Source of the DNA: Thermoplasmata archaeon
Lineage (GTDB): Archaea; Thermoplasmatota; E2; DHVEG-1
Assembly: GCA_003651045.1 (NCBI GenBank)
Contig: QMTJ01000067.1
Location: 1-6,185 of the forward strand
Direction of reading: 5' to 3'
Length of the DNA: 6,185 bases
Of this stretch, positions 1 to 6,104 are shown in pieces. Both the position numbers and the translations under genes were made by a program. The notes under the pieces were generated by a model that saw only the letters and a list, made by a program, of their open reading frames with translations, searched no databases and was not told where the DNA came from. Numbering within the stretch: position 1 is the stretch's first letter; every line of letters begins with the position of its first letter.

Positions 1-29
1 AAAAAAAACAAAGGTTTTTTTCTGATTTT

Positions 30-102
30 GCCGCGGTAACTCAGCTGGGAGAGTGCACGGCTGAAGACCGTGATGTCGAGGGTTCAAATCCCTCCCGCGG
101 CA
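30..102 (+). tRNA. tRNA-Phe (anticodon GAA)
   Basis: This is a complete 73-nt cloverleaf. The acceptor stem is 30-36 with 95-101, seven G-C pairs. The D stem is 39-42/51-54, the anticodon stem 56-60/68-72 and the T stem 78-82/90-94. The anticodon loop (61-67, CTGAAGA) gives anticodon GAA at 63-65, reading Phe codons UUU and UUC. G at 66 is position 37, the base modified to wyosine-type nucleosides in archaeal tRNA-Phe (family knowledge). The T loop is TTCAAAT, the discriminator is A at 102, and CCA is not encoded, so it must be added after transcription. There is no intron. Only 29 bases lie upstream, so its promoter is outside or at the edge of the window. Confidence 0.97.
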
Positions 103-111
103 TAAAAAAAA

Positions 112-132
112 TTTTTTAAACTTGTTTTTTTT
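112..132 (+). terminator. T-run terminator(s) after tRNA-Phe
   Basis: Two T-runs follow the tRNA: six T at 112-117 and eight T at 125-132. Archaeal RNA polymerase terminates at oligo-T tracts without needing a strong hairpin, so these are the likely 3' end signals. The first run also forms the AT palindrome AAAAAATTTTTT at 106-117. Confidence 0.6.
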
Positions 133-146
133 CTCATTTTATCAAT

Positions 147-180
147 CACCTGCATATTTAGGTGCATATAAAATATAAAT
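147..180 (+). promoter_or_regulatory. TATA-type promoter with repeated TGCATAT, upstream of the 107-aa gene
   Basis: The AT tract 167-180 (TATAAAATATAAAT) is a good archaeal TATA-box candidate. It would place transcription start near 195-203, some 20-27 bases before the ATG at 222. Immediately upstream, TGCATAT occurs twice (151-157 and 163-169, 12-base period), the second copy running into the TATA box. CACCT (147-151) and AGGTG (160-164) form a 5-bp inverted repeat over the same bases. This arrangement could be an operator, but that is inference. Confidence 0.45.
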
Positions 181-221
181 ATTAATAAATATATTAAAAA
201 AAGGAGAGAGAAGACTATAGG

Positions 222-545
222 ATGGGATACTGTATGGAGAAAAAAATACTAAATGGGATAAAAGTTGTTGACTTCCTTAGAAAACATGAGTTACGTTTTA
301 ACCCGCACCCTTGGTCGAACCCTAAACATCTAACTAGTAAGGGTTTAGTTAGTCGGAAGATAGAAGATGGTTTCGTAGATTTACATTCAGAGGTTGTAAC
401 AAAAGTAGATGCCTTGCTTGCTGAGTTAGAAAAAGAACAAATAGATGAACAGGAAGATCCTGAGACAGTAAAAACAGATGATGAAACAGTAGCATTTAGT
501 CCTATGAAGATACTATATAGTTTAAAAGATGCTATTAAGAAATAG
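222..545 (+). CDS. hypothetical protein, 107 aa, upstream of smc
   Basis: I do not recognise this protein family. The product is soluble, with no signal peptide or membrane segment. Residues 1-24 look helical. Residues 25-40 are basic and aromatic, rich in Pro and His (RFNPHPWSNPKHLTSK), and residues 56-70 look like a second helix. Residues 68-89 are a strongly acidic linker rich in E, D and T, followed by a short basic tail (SPMKILYSLKDAIKK). The start is uncertain. ATG 222 lies 13 bases after a GGAGAG site (203-208). ATG 234 (MEKKIL) lies 4 bases after GGATGGGAT, which matches the ideal GGAGGTGAT at seven of nine positions, and would give 103 aa. It has its own promoter candidate and reads toward smc with a 230-base gap. 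No strong T-run separates it from smc, so read-through is possible. A DNA-binding or condensin-related role would be a guess from position only. Confidence 0.7.
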   Translation: MGYCMEKKILNGIKVVDFLRKHELRFNPHPWSNPKHLTSKGLVSRKIEDGFVDLHSEVVTKVDALLAELEKEQIDEQEDPETVKTDDETVAFSPMKILYSLKDAIKK

Positions 546-633
546 ATTCCAGGAGAAATATTTATTTTATTGTTTAGGGTTTAAAGGTTTATTATTTAAA
601 AAAAAAGAAAAGAGTCAGATATTTATCTAAAAA

Positions 634-642
634 ATTTATATA
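634..642 (+). promoter_or_regulatory. smc: TATA box of the smc-scpA-scpB operon (predicted)
   Basis: ATTTATATA follows an A-rich stretch that could serve as a purine BRE element. Archaeal initiation occurs about 25 bases downstream of the TATA centre, which predicts a start near 663-667 and a leader of about 110 nt before the smc start. A 5-bp inverted repeat AGATA/TATCT (617-621/624-628) sits just upstream, but it is AT-rich and weak as an operator. Confidence 0.5.
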
Positions 643-654
643 CTGAAACCTTGT

Positions 655-665
655 TAACAGGGTAC
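655..665 (+). repeat. boundary motif copy 1 (TAACAGGGTAC)
   Basis: This 11-mer matches the copies at 5284-5295 and 5898-5909 (consensus TAACAGNNGTAC) with one base deleted. It lies at the predicted transcription start of the smc operon. Function unknown. Confidence 0.35.
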
Positions 666-720
666 TGGGATGCTCTAGCAGTGAGACTGGTTTGCTGGAG
701 TGGATGGGTTAACCAGTGTT
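661..720 (+). promoter_or_regulatory. structured 5' leader of smc, candidate H-type pseudoknot
   Basis: This stretch is visibly richer in G and C than the surrounding intergenic DNA and can fold compactly. Stem 1 pairs 673-680 with 693-700, eight pairs including one U-G. Stem 2 pairs ACTGGTT (686-692), lying in the loop of stem 1, with AACCAGT (711-717), seven Watson-Crick pairs. The connecting loops are 5, 0 and 10 nt, typical of an H-type pseudoknot with stacked stems. An alternative nested stem, ACTGG (664-668) with the same CCAGT (713-717), would compete with stem 2, so two exclusive folds are possible. The element sits at the predicted 5' end of the smc transcript, about 40 nt before the ribosome site. 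It matches no riboswitch class I recognise. The fold is read by eye and no energies were computed. Confidence 0.4.
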
Positions 721-757
721 GGTTGTTTAAGCTTGGTTTAAAAAAGGAAATTAGATA

Positions 758-778
758 GGAGGAAGGGATGTAATCTTG
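758..778 (+). promoter_or_regulatory. smc: smc ribosome site with an AUG-UAA start-stop before the UUG start
   Basis: GGAGG is at 758-762. Five bases later, the usual spacing, is ATG (768-770), followed directly by the stop TAA (771-773) in a frame different from smc. The smc start TTG (776-778) comes 13 bases after GGAGG and two bases after that stop. The spacing of five is the same as at the scpA start, so the Shine-Dalgarno is better placed for the start-stop than for smc. Ribosomes could initiate, stop and reinitiate at TTG, lowering SMC synthesis; this role is inference. Confidence 0.5.
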
Positions 779-3700
779 TATCTTAAAGAAGTTCAAATGG
801 AGAATTTTAAATCTTTTGGTAAAAAACTTACGGTACCGTTTTTCCCGGGTTTCACTGCTATAACTGGTCCTAATGGTTCTGGTAAAAGTAACATAGCTGA
901 TGCTATATTATTCGTCCTAGGTCCTAAAAGTTCAAAGGTTATGCGCGCTGAAAGGCTTACTGATCTTATTTTTAATGGTGGGAAGAAACAAAAAAACCCT
1001 GCTAAATATTGTAAAGTCTCACTAGTTTTTGATAACACTAGCCGTAGGATGCCTGTTGATTCTGATGAAGTTGTTTTAACGAGGATGATAAAACGTGCGC
1101 CGTTGAAAAACGACCCTGAGAACTACTACAGCCGTTTTTATATTAACAACCGTCCTGCTACATATTCTGATTTTGTAAATGTTCTTCTTCATGCACGTGT
1201 AGCTGGTGGTGGGTATAATATTGTTAAACAAGGTGACGTTACTAACCTTATAGAGATGGGATCCATAGAGAGGAGACGTATAATTGATGATATAGCTGGT
1301 ATCAGCGATTTTGATAATGATATCAAAAAAGCTGAAAAAGAAAAAATAGAAGTAGATAGTAACCTAGAACGTATAAGGATTATTTTAAACGAGATAACTA
1401 GTCAAATAAGGCAGCTTAAAAAAGATCGAGATGAAGCATACCGGTACAAGGAGTTAAAAGATCAACTATACGAAATCAAGGCTAAAATCGCGTTGAAAAA
1501 GAAACAAGATATAGAAGCGCAGATAGCTGAGGTTAACAAACAAATTCAGTCATATGAAAACGAACGTAGTAAAATAGAGAGAAAAAGTAGAGAACTAAAA
1601 GAACAATACAACAAAGTACGGGAGGAACTCACGGAGGTAGAGAAAAAAATAGTTGAAACCGGTGGAGATGATGTAAAAGAAGTAAAAGAAAAAATAGAAA
1701 ACCTACGTGGTGAAGAAATCAAAGTTGAGGAACGTATCAACTATTTAAACGATGAAATACTCGAGCTACAGGAGGAACAAAAAAAGTTTAAAACAAACCT
1801 ACAAGAGGTTGAAAAAGAACTAAATGAATACTATGTAGAAAAAGAAGAACTTGAGAAACAAATAAATGAAAAACAAACCCTGTTTAGAGAAAAAGAAAAA
1901 GAATACCAGTCTGTGAAAAAAGATGTTGAACAATCAGATGATAAATCAATGGACTTGGCGCATGAACTTGCAAAGATGCGTGAAGAATATAATGAGAAAA
2001 ACAGTGAAATCCATGAGTTTAAACTTAAACGTGATCGTTTAACAGATAAAATCGAAAAACTTGAGTTACATATCGCTGAGATAGAGGAGACAAAAAATAC
2101 TTATGAGTTCGAACTAAAAGATATCAATTGGCAGATTGAAGAATATCAGAAAAATTTTAAAGAAAAAAACAAAGAGTTAAAAGTTTTAGAGAAAAAACTT
2201 TTTGAAAAAAAGAAAAAAGAAGCAGAGTTAACAGAGGAACTCACAGGTTTAGAAAAAACCATACTGAAGTTGCAACGTGAACAGTCGAAACTACAAGCAG
2301 AATATGATGTACTGCAGTCTATGCAGAGTAAATACAACAGGGCTGTGAATGAGGTTTTAAAAGCACGTGATAACAAAATGTTAACAGGGGTTCATGGTAC
2401 AATCGCTGAGTTAGCCACAGTAGATGAAAAATACAAAACCGCTATAGAGATAGCAGCTGGCTCCCGTATGCAGTCTATAGTCGTAGATAACGATAATGTC
2501 GCAGCAGAGGCTATCAAGTTTTTACAGAAAGAAAAACTTGGTAGAGCAACGTTTCTACCTTTGAATAAAATGGTAACTGGTAAACCACGTGGTAAAGCTT
2601 TAATGGTGGTTAAAGACCCGAAGAGTCATGGTTTCGCGATTGACCTGGTTAAATTTAGAGAAGAATACAGAGGTGCTTTCTGGTATGTATTTGGTGACAC
2701 GGTTATAGTTGATAGTTTAGATGATGCACGGCGGTTGATGGGTGGTGTACGACTTGTTGATTTGAAAGGTACACTAATCGAATCTAGCGGTGCGATGATA
2801 GGTGGCAGCGTCTCAGAGATGCGTTTAACATTTAGGAATATCGACTTGGGTAAACTAGATGAAGTAACTCAGAAGTTGCATGAGGCAGTAAAACATCAAG
2901 AGGAGATCTCAACGCAGTTATCAGAGTTGAAAAAAGAAATAAAAAACCTTGAAGATAAACTGCAGAGTATCAAAATAGAAGGAGATGTACAATTACAGGT
3001 TAAAGAATTAGATGTTAAAAAGAAGGAATTCATACAGAGGTTAGAGGTTTTAAACAAAGAACTCAATGTGAAAACTGAGGAGAAAGAAAAAATAGAAAAA
3101 GAAAAAAATGAGATAGTTTACAGGATAAAAGAATACGAGAAACGTTTACAGGAGTTAGAGGCTGCTAAAGAAGAAAAAGGACAGCTGCTTTTAAAAAGAA
3201 CAAAAAAAGAATTATCGCAGAAAGTAAGAGAACTAGAAGGAGAGGTTTCAAAGCTTCAGGAAACTATTTTGACTTTGAACTCTGAAAAAACAGCGGTTGA
3301 GAAAAAAATTGAGATTCTAAATGAGAAAAAAGAAGAAATAACCTCTGAGTTTGAAAAAAGAGAAAAAACAATTGAAGAATACAAGAAATCGATAGAGGAG
3401 TTGAAAAAATCACGTTCTAGCTACCATGATCAGTTGAATGCTCTTTTAAAAGTTGAAGAAAAAATAACTAGTGAAATAAAAGATTTAACGTTGAAACGCG
3501 ATAGAATCTATAAGAAAGCTGTTTCTATTGAAAACGAGCTTGATAAAATAAATACACGAATGGAATCCTATTATGATTTGATATCAAGAGCAGAATATAG
3601 ACTGCCGACTCTTGAAGAAACAGTTAAAGAACTTGAACAAGAGTTGAAGCTTTACAATGTCGAAATCACTGATAAAAAACTACCGAATGTTGAATCGTTG

Positions 3701-4396
3701 AAGGATTCAATGCGTGTTATAGAAGAAACTATGCAGGAGCTTGAACCAGTGAACATGCGAGCGTTAGAGGAATACGAGCATCAAAGTGAACGTAAAAAGA
3801 AACTAGAGGAGGATATTAAACATTTAAAAGAACAGAAGAAAAACCTGTTGAAACTAGTAGATGAAATAACTGAAAAGAAAAAAGAAAGATTTTATGAAGT
3901 ATTTAACGCGGTTAATAAAAACTTTAAAGAAATCTATGCAGAGCTTTCAGAGGGTGGCGAGGCAGAGTTACAACTTGAGGATCCTGATAACTTGTTTGAA
4001 AGTGGTTTAACAATCAAGGCTAGGCCACGTGGTAAAAAAGTTTTACTACTCTCCGCGCTCTCCGGTGGTGAAAAAAGTATTGCCTCGTTAGCGTTTATTT
4101 TCGCTATACAACGATACGATCCCAGTCCGTTCTACGTGCTTGACGAAGTAGATATGTTCCTAGATGGAGTAAATGCTGAAATAGTTTCTAAAATGGTTAA
4201 ACAAAACGCACGTGATTCACAGTTTATAATGGTAACCCTTCGTAAAATAGCTCTTAAAGAAGCAGATCACATCTATGGTGTCACTATGCGTGAAAACGGG
4301 GTGTCAGAGATGATAGGTAACATTGATCCATCTACTGTTGGACCACAAGGAGAAATCAACATAAATAGAGGAGGAGGAACCATTGGAGCATCCTGA
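776..4396 (+). CDS. smc: chromosome segregation protein SMC (condensin ATPase), 1206 aa
   Basis: SMC is the ATPase of prokaryotic condensin. It dimerises through a hinge, and ATP-driven head engagement moves or loops DNA to compact and segregate the chromosome. The N-terminal head holds Walker A GPNGSGKS (31-38), the R-loop region RAERLTDLIFNGG (57-69) and the Q-loop Q152. Coiled coil runs over about 180-525, the hinge spans about 539-680 ending in GAMIGGS (672-678), and the return coiled coil spans about 685-1037. The C-terminal head has signature LSGGEKS (1095-1101), Walker B FYVLDEVD with D1123 and E1124, D-loop LDGVN and the archaeal-type VTLRK. All catalytic motifs are intact and the length is normal for the family. 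TTG 776 is chosen because an in-frame TAG lies at 752-754, no other start comes between, and MYLKEVQMENFKSFG matches the usual SMC N-terminus. The last 14 bases overlap scpA. Confidence 0.98.
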   Translation: MYLKEVQMENFKSFGKKLTVPFFPGFTAITGPNGSGKSNIADAILFVLGPKSSKVMRAERLTDLIFNGGKKQKNPAKYCKVSLVFDNTSRRMPVDSDEVVLTRMIKRAPLKNDPENYYSRFYINNRPATYSDFVNVLLHARVAGGGYNIVKQGDVTNLIEMGSIERRRIIDDIAGISDFDNDIKKAEKEKIEVDSNLERIRIILNEITSQIRQLKKDRDEAYRYKELKDQLYEIKAKIALKKKQDIEAQIAEVNKQIQSYENERSKIERKSRELKEQYNKVREELTEVEKKIVETGGDDVKEVKEKIENLRGEEIKVEERINYLNDEILELQEEQKKFKTNLQEVEKELNEYYVEKEELEKQINEKQTLFREKEKEYQSVKKDVEQSDDKSMDLAHELAKMREEYNEKNSEIHEFKLKRDRLTDKIEKLELHIAEIEETKNTYEFELKDINWQIEEYQKNFKEKNKELKVLEKKLFEKKKKEAELTEELTGLEKTILKLQREQSKLQAEYDVLQSMQSKYNRAVNEVLKARDNKMLTGVHGTIAELATVDEKYKTAIEIAAGSRMQSIVVDNDNVAAEAIKFLQKEKLGRATFLPLNKMVTGKPRGKALMVVKDPKSHGFAIDLVKFREEYRGAFWYVFGDTVIVDSLDDARRLMGGVRLVDLKGTLIESSGAMIGGSVSEMRLTFRNIDLGKLDEVTQKLHEAVKHQEEISTQLSELKKEIKNLEDKLQSIKIEGDVQLQVKELDVKKKEFIQRLEVLNKELNVKTEEKEKIEKEKNEIVYRIKEYEKRLQELEAAKEEKGQLLLKRTKKELSQKVRELEGEVSKLQETILTLNSEKTAVEKKIEILNEKKEEITSEFEKREKTIEEYKKSIEELKKSRSSYHDQLNALLKVEEKITSEIKDLTLKRDRIYKKAVSIENELDKINTRMESYYDLISRAEYRLPTLEETVKELEQELKLYNVEITDKKLPNVESLKDSMRVIEETMQELEPVNMRALEEYEHQSERKKKLEEDIKHLKEQKKNLLKLVDEITEKKKERFYEVFNAVNKNFKEIYAELSEGGEAELQLEDPDNLFESGLTIKARPRGKKVLLLSALSGGEKSIASLAFIFAIQRYDPSPFYVLDEVDMFLDGVNAEIVSKMVKQNARDSQFIMVTLRKIALKEADHIYGVTMRENGVSEMIGNIDPSTVGPQGEININRGGGTIGAS
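4373..4377 (+). promoter_or_regulatory. scpA: scpA ribosome binding site inside smc
   Basis: GGAGG lies five bases before the TTG start at 4383 and within the last codons of smc, where the purine run encodes the RGGG of the SMC tail. It fixes the scpA start and suggests translational coupling. Confidence 0.8.
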
Positions 4397-5267
4397 AATA
4401 GAATACGATGTTATAAACCATTTATTATTCCATAAATCACTCATTGATGAACAAAACAATACAGAGAAGATCAACTACTACGAAAACATGCTTAGAAAAA
4501 TTAGAGAAGGAGAACACATAACAATAGAAGACCCATTTGATAAATCTATAGCGCTTGCTTTTGAACTAGTGATACAGCAGCATCTAAACCCATGGGATAT
4601 AGACCTAGTAAAATTTTCAACAATGTACATGAAAAAAGCTCGAGAAGAAAAAATTGATTTAATCACAGCAGGTCGTATAATATACATGGCATGGAAAGTA
4701 CTAAAACTACAGAGTGACGATCTACTACTGATCATGAAAACACAACAACAAGAAGAAGAGGAATATACTTCATTCAACTGGGATGACCTACCTGTTTCAG
4801 AGATGTGGCTCACTGAAAACGACCCATACTCCTATACCAACCTACTGATGAAAACACCAGAGCCACCATTAGACGTACCAGTTAGACGAGAAAACAAACG
4901 TAAAGTAACACTCATAGAACTACTAGATGCCTTCAACCAGGCTAAAAAAGAAGCAGAGGAATACCAACTAATAGAACAACAACGCAGAGAAGAAAGAGAA
5001 AGACTAACACAACTAGCTAGGAAACGCATGAAAGGAACAACAGTTGAAGACCATCTAGAAAAAGACATAGCCACAGTATGGGAAAAAATCAAAAAATTCC
5101 CAAAAAAAACCATGTCTCTACTAGACCTATGCGAAAAAAAAGAACGAGAAGAAATAATAAAAGTCCTAATATCAATATTATTCCTCGCATATGACAACAA
5201 AATAATAGTATACCAAAAAAGATTCCCATATGGAAAGATATTTATTAAAAACATAGGATATAGTTAA
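4383..5267 (+). CDS. scpA: segregation and condensation protein ScpA (kleisin), 294 aa
   Basis: ScpA is the kleisin subunit of SMC-ScpAB. Its N-terminal domain binds the neck of one SMC head, its C-terminal winged helix binds the cap of the other, and the middle recruits ScpB. The family core is clear at about 51-115, with the typical PWDIDLV (70-76) followed by the helical stretch AGRIIYMAWKVLKLQSDDLL. Residues 180-215 are a highly charged helical linker. Residues 237-294 form the winged-helix domain, ending in a beta-hairpin with YQKRFPYGKIFIKN. About 50 residues precede the core, longer than in many bacterial ScpA proteins. The TTG start is supported by a perfect GGAGG five bases upstream; the next in-frame ATG (residue 36) has no comparable site. 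The gene overlaps smc by 14 bases and uses CTA for leucine far more than smc does. Confidence 0.95.
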   Translation: MEHPEIEYDVINHLLFHKSLIDEQNNTEKINYYENMLRKIREGEHITIEDPFDKSIALAFELVIQQHLNPWDIDLVKFSTMYMKKAREEKIDLITAGRIIYMAWKVLKLQSDDLLLIMKTQQQEEEEYTSFNWDDLPVSEMWLTENDPYSYTNLLMKTPEPPLDVPVRRENKRKVTLIELLDAFNQAKKEAEEYQLIEQQRREERERLTQLARKRMKGTTVEDHLEKDIATVWEKIKKFPKKTMSLLDLCEKKEREEIIKVLISILFLAYDNKIIVYQKRFPYGKIFIKNIGYS

Positions 5268-5283
5268 CAAAAAAAAAAGCTTT

Positions 5284-5295
5284 TAACAGGTGTAC
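5284..5295 (+). repeat. boundary motif copy 2 (TAACAGGTGTAC)
   Basis: This 12-mer differs at one base from the copy at 5898-5909, and from copy 1 (655-665) by one insertion. It contains the only Shine-Dalgarno-like bases of scpB (AGGTG, 5288-5292). AGGT (5288-5291) can pair with ACCT (5300-5303) just before the ATG, which could partly mask the site. Confidence 0.35.
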
Positions 5296-5303
5296 AAAAA
5301 CCT

Positions 5304-5837
5304 ATGAGTACAAAAGAAGAAAAACGTATAATTGAATCCATACTCTTCTCCGCGAGTAAACCCGTGAGTATAAACGAAATCAAAGAAACAACAGGTTTAA
5401 ACACAAAAAAAATCAAAAAAACACTAGAAGAACTAATTGAAGACTACAATGTTAAACGTAAAAACGAAACCAGCATGGAAATAATAAAAGCAGGTGACAA
5501 ATACACGATGCAGCTGAAAAAACAATACACAGACAAAACAATCATGATCACACAGCCGGAGATAGAAAAACATCTACTCAAAACATTAACACTCATCGCG
5601 TTTCATCAACCATTAAAACAATCAAACCTACGTAGAATGATAGGAACCAAAGCCTATGAACACGTGGATCAACTAGCGTCAATGAAACTTATACATACCA
5701 AAAAACATGGGACAACAGAAATGCTTACAACAACAAAACTGTTCCCAGAATACTTTGGAATAGACGCTACAGACCCAGAGGAGATAAAAAATTTTCTCAT
5801 GAAAAAAACAATAGAAAAAACAAAACAACAACGATAA
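5304..5837 (+). CDS. scpB: segregation and condensation protein ScpB (kite subunit), 177 aa
   Basis: ScpB is the kite subunit of SMC-ScpAB. It binds the middle region of ScpA and modulates the SMC ATPase cycle. The protein has the expected pair of winged-helix domains. The first spans about residues 5-75 (KRIIESILFSASKPVSINEI, then LNTKKIKKTLEELIEDY). The second spans about 88-153, with the family-typical LKTLTLIAFHQPLKQSNLRRMIG and the ending TTKLFPEYFGI (143-153). The tail from 154 is acidic, then lysine-rich. The length is ordinary for ScpB. ATG 5304 is the first start in frame with the domain. Its ribosome site is weak (AGGTG, 11 bases upstream), unlike those of smc and scpA. The gap to scpA is 36 bases without a T-run, so it very probably shares their transcript. 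Codon use is A- and C-rich, like scpA. Confidence 0.93.
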   Translation: MSTKEEKRIIESILFSASKPVSINEIKETTGLNTKKIKKTLEELIEDYNVKRKNETSMEIIKAGDKYTMQLKKQYTDKTIMITQPEIEKHLLKTLTLIAFHQPLKQSNLRRMIGTKAYEHVDQLASMKLIHTKKHGTTEMLTTTKLFPEYFGIDATDPEEIKNFLMKKTIEKTKQQR

Positions 5838-5876
5838 ATAATAAAAAAAAAAGTCCTCCCCCCTCAGCCTTGGGTA

Positions 5877-5907
5877 ACAACTGTTAAAGAACCCTGGTAA
5901 CAGTTGT
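5877..5907 (+). repeat. perfect 10-bp inverted repeat downstream of scpB
   Basis: ACAACTGTTA (5877-5886) and TAACAGTTGT (5898-5907) are exact reverse complements around an 11-nt loop. With A5876 bulged, GT/AC pairs extend the stem by two. In RNA it is a stable hairpin 11 nt before a T5 run, so it could stabilise or define the 3' end of the operon mRNA. As DNA it could be a protein binding site. Both readings are inference. Confidence 0.55.
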
Positions 5908-5909
5908 AC
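5898..5909 (+). repeat. boundary motif copy 3 (TAACAGTTGTAC)
   Basis: This is the third copy of TAACAGNNGTAC, one base different from the copy before scpB. It forms the right arm of the inverted repeat at 5877-5907. Confidence 0.35.
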
Positions 5910-5951
5910 AATAAGAGTTTTTAAAGGGTTTTTACAAACGTTATATTTAGA

Positions 5952-6052
5952 GTTTGTTAGAAAAAAAGAGGGGAGAAAAAACTCTTTTTTTTCTCATCCT
6001 TTCACCTCCTCTCCTTACCACCTCCAAATTCTCCCCTCTCATTCTAACAAAC
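5952..6052. repeat. long two-part inverted repeat with pyrimidine-rich loop
   Basis: The outer stem pairs GTTTGTTAG (5952-5960) with CTAACAAAC (6044-6052), nine perfect pairs. The inner stem pairs GAGGGGAGAA (5968-5977) with TTCTCCCCTC (6029-6038), ten perfect pairs. An internal loop of 7 A opposite 5 bases separates them. The 51-nt loop (5978-6028) is almost all C and T on the + strand and carries CACCTCC twice. Transcribed rightward it would be a large stem-loop displaying anti-Shine-Dalgarno-like sequence. It could be a small RNA or a 3' UTR element. A TATA-like TTATATTT (5941-5948) precedes it but sits too close to include the whole first arm. Confidence 0.5.
5985..5992 (+). terminator. 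T8 run, likely terminator of the smc operon
   Basis: Eight T in a row on the + strand are the strongest archaeal-type termination signal after scpB. Weaker T5 runs at 5918-5922 and 5929-5933 may act first. Termination here would cut through the long inverted repeat, so full transcription of that repeat would require read-through. Confidence 0.45.
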
Positions 6053-6104
6053 CTCTTTTATGGTTTTCATTTCCCAAAAATGTTAAACTGGTTTTTTTAT
6101 ATTA

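Noticed and set aside
617..628. AGATA/TATCT inverted repeat just upstream of the smc TATA box as an operator.
   Set aside because: Five-bp AT-rich arms with a 2-base centre are expected by chance in this composition.
661..720. H/ACA or C/D box guide RNA in the smc leader.
   Set aside because: No ACA box follows the hairpin at the required distance and no paired C and D boxes are visible, so the structure is reported only as an unclassified leader element.
793..2376. Minus-strand frames inside smc (793-1038, 1546-1740, 2146-2376).
   Set aside because: They are antisense shadows of a well-supported gene. The products are rich in Ser and Phe, as expected from the reverse of Lys/Glu coiled-coil codons, and no ribosome sites are evident.
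4478..5254. Minus-strand frames opposite scpA (4478-4813, 4832-5254).
   Set aside because: They lie wholly opposite a clear ScpA gene and have composition typical of antisense frames, with no recognisable domain.
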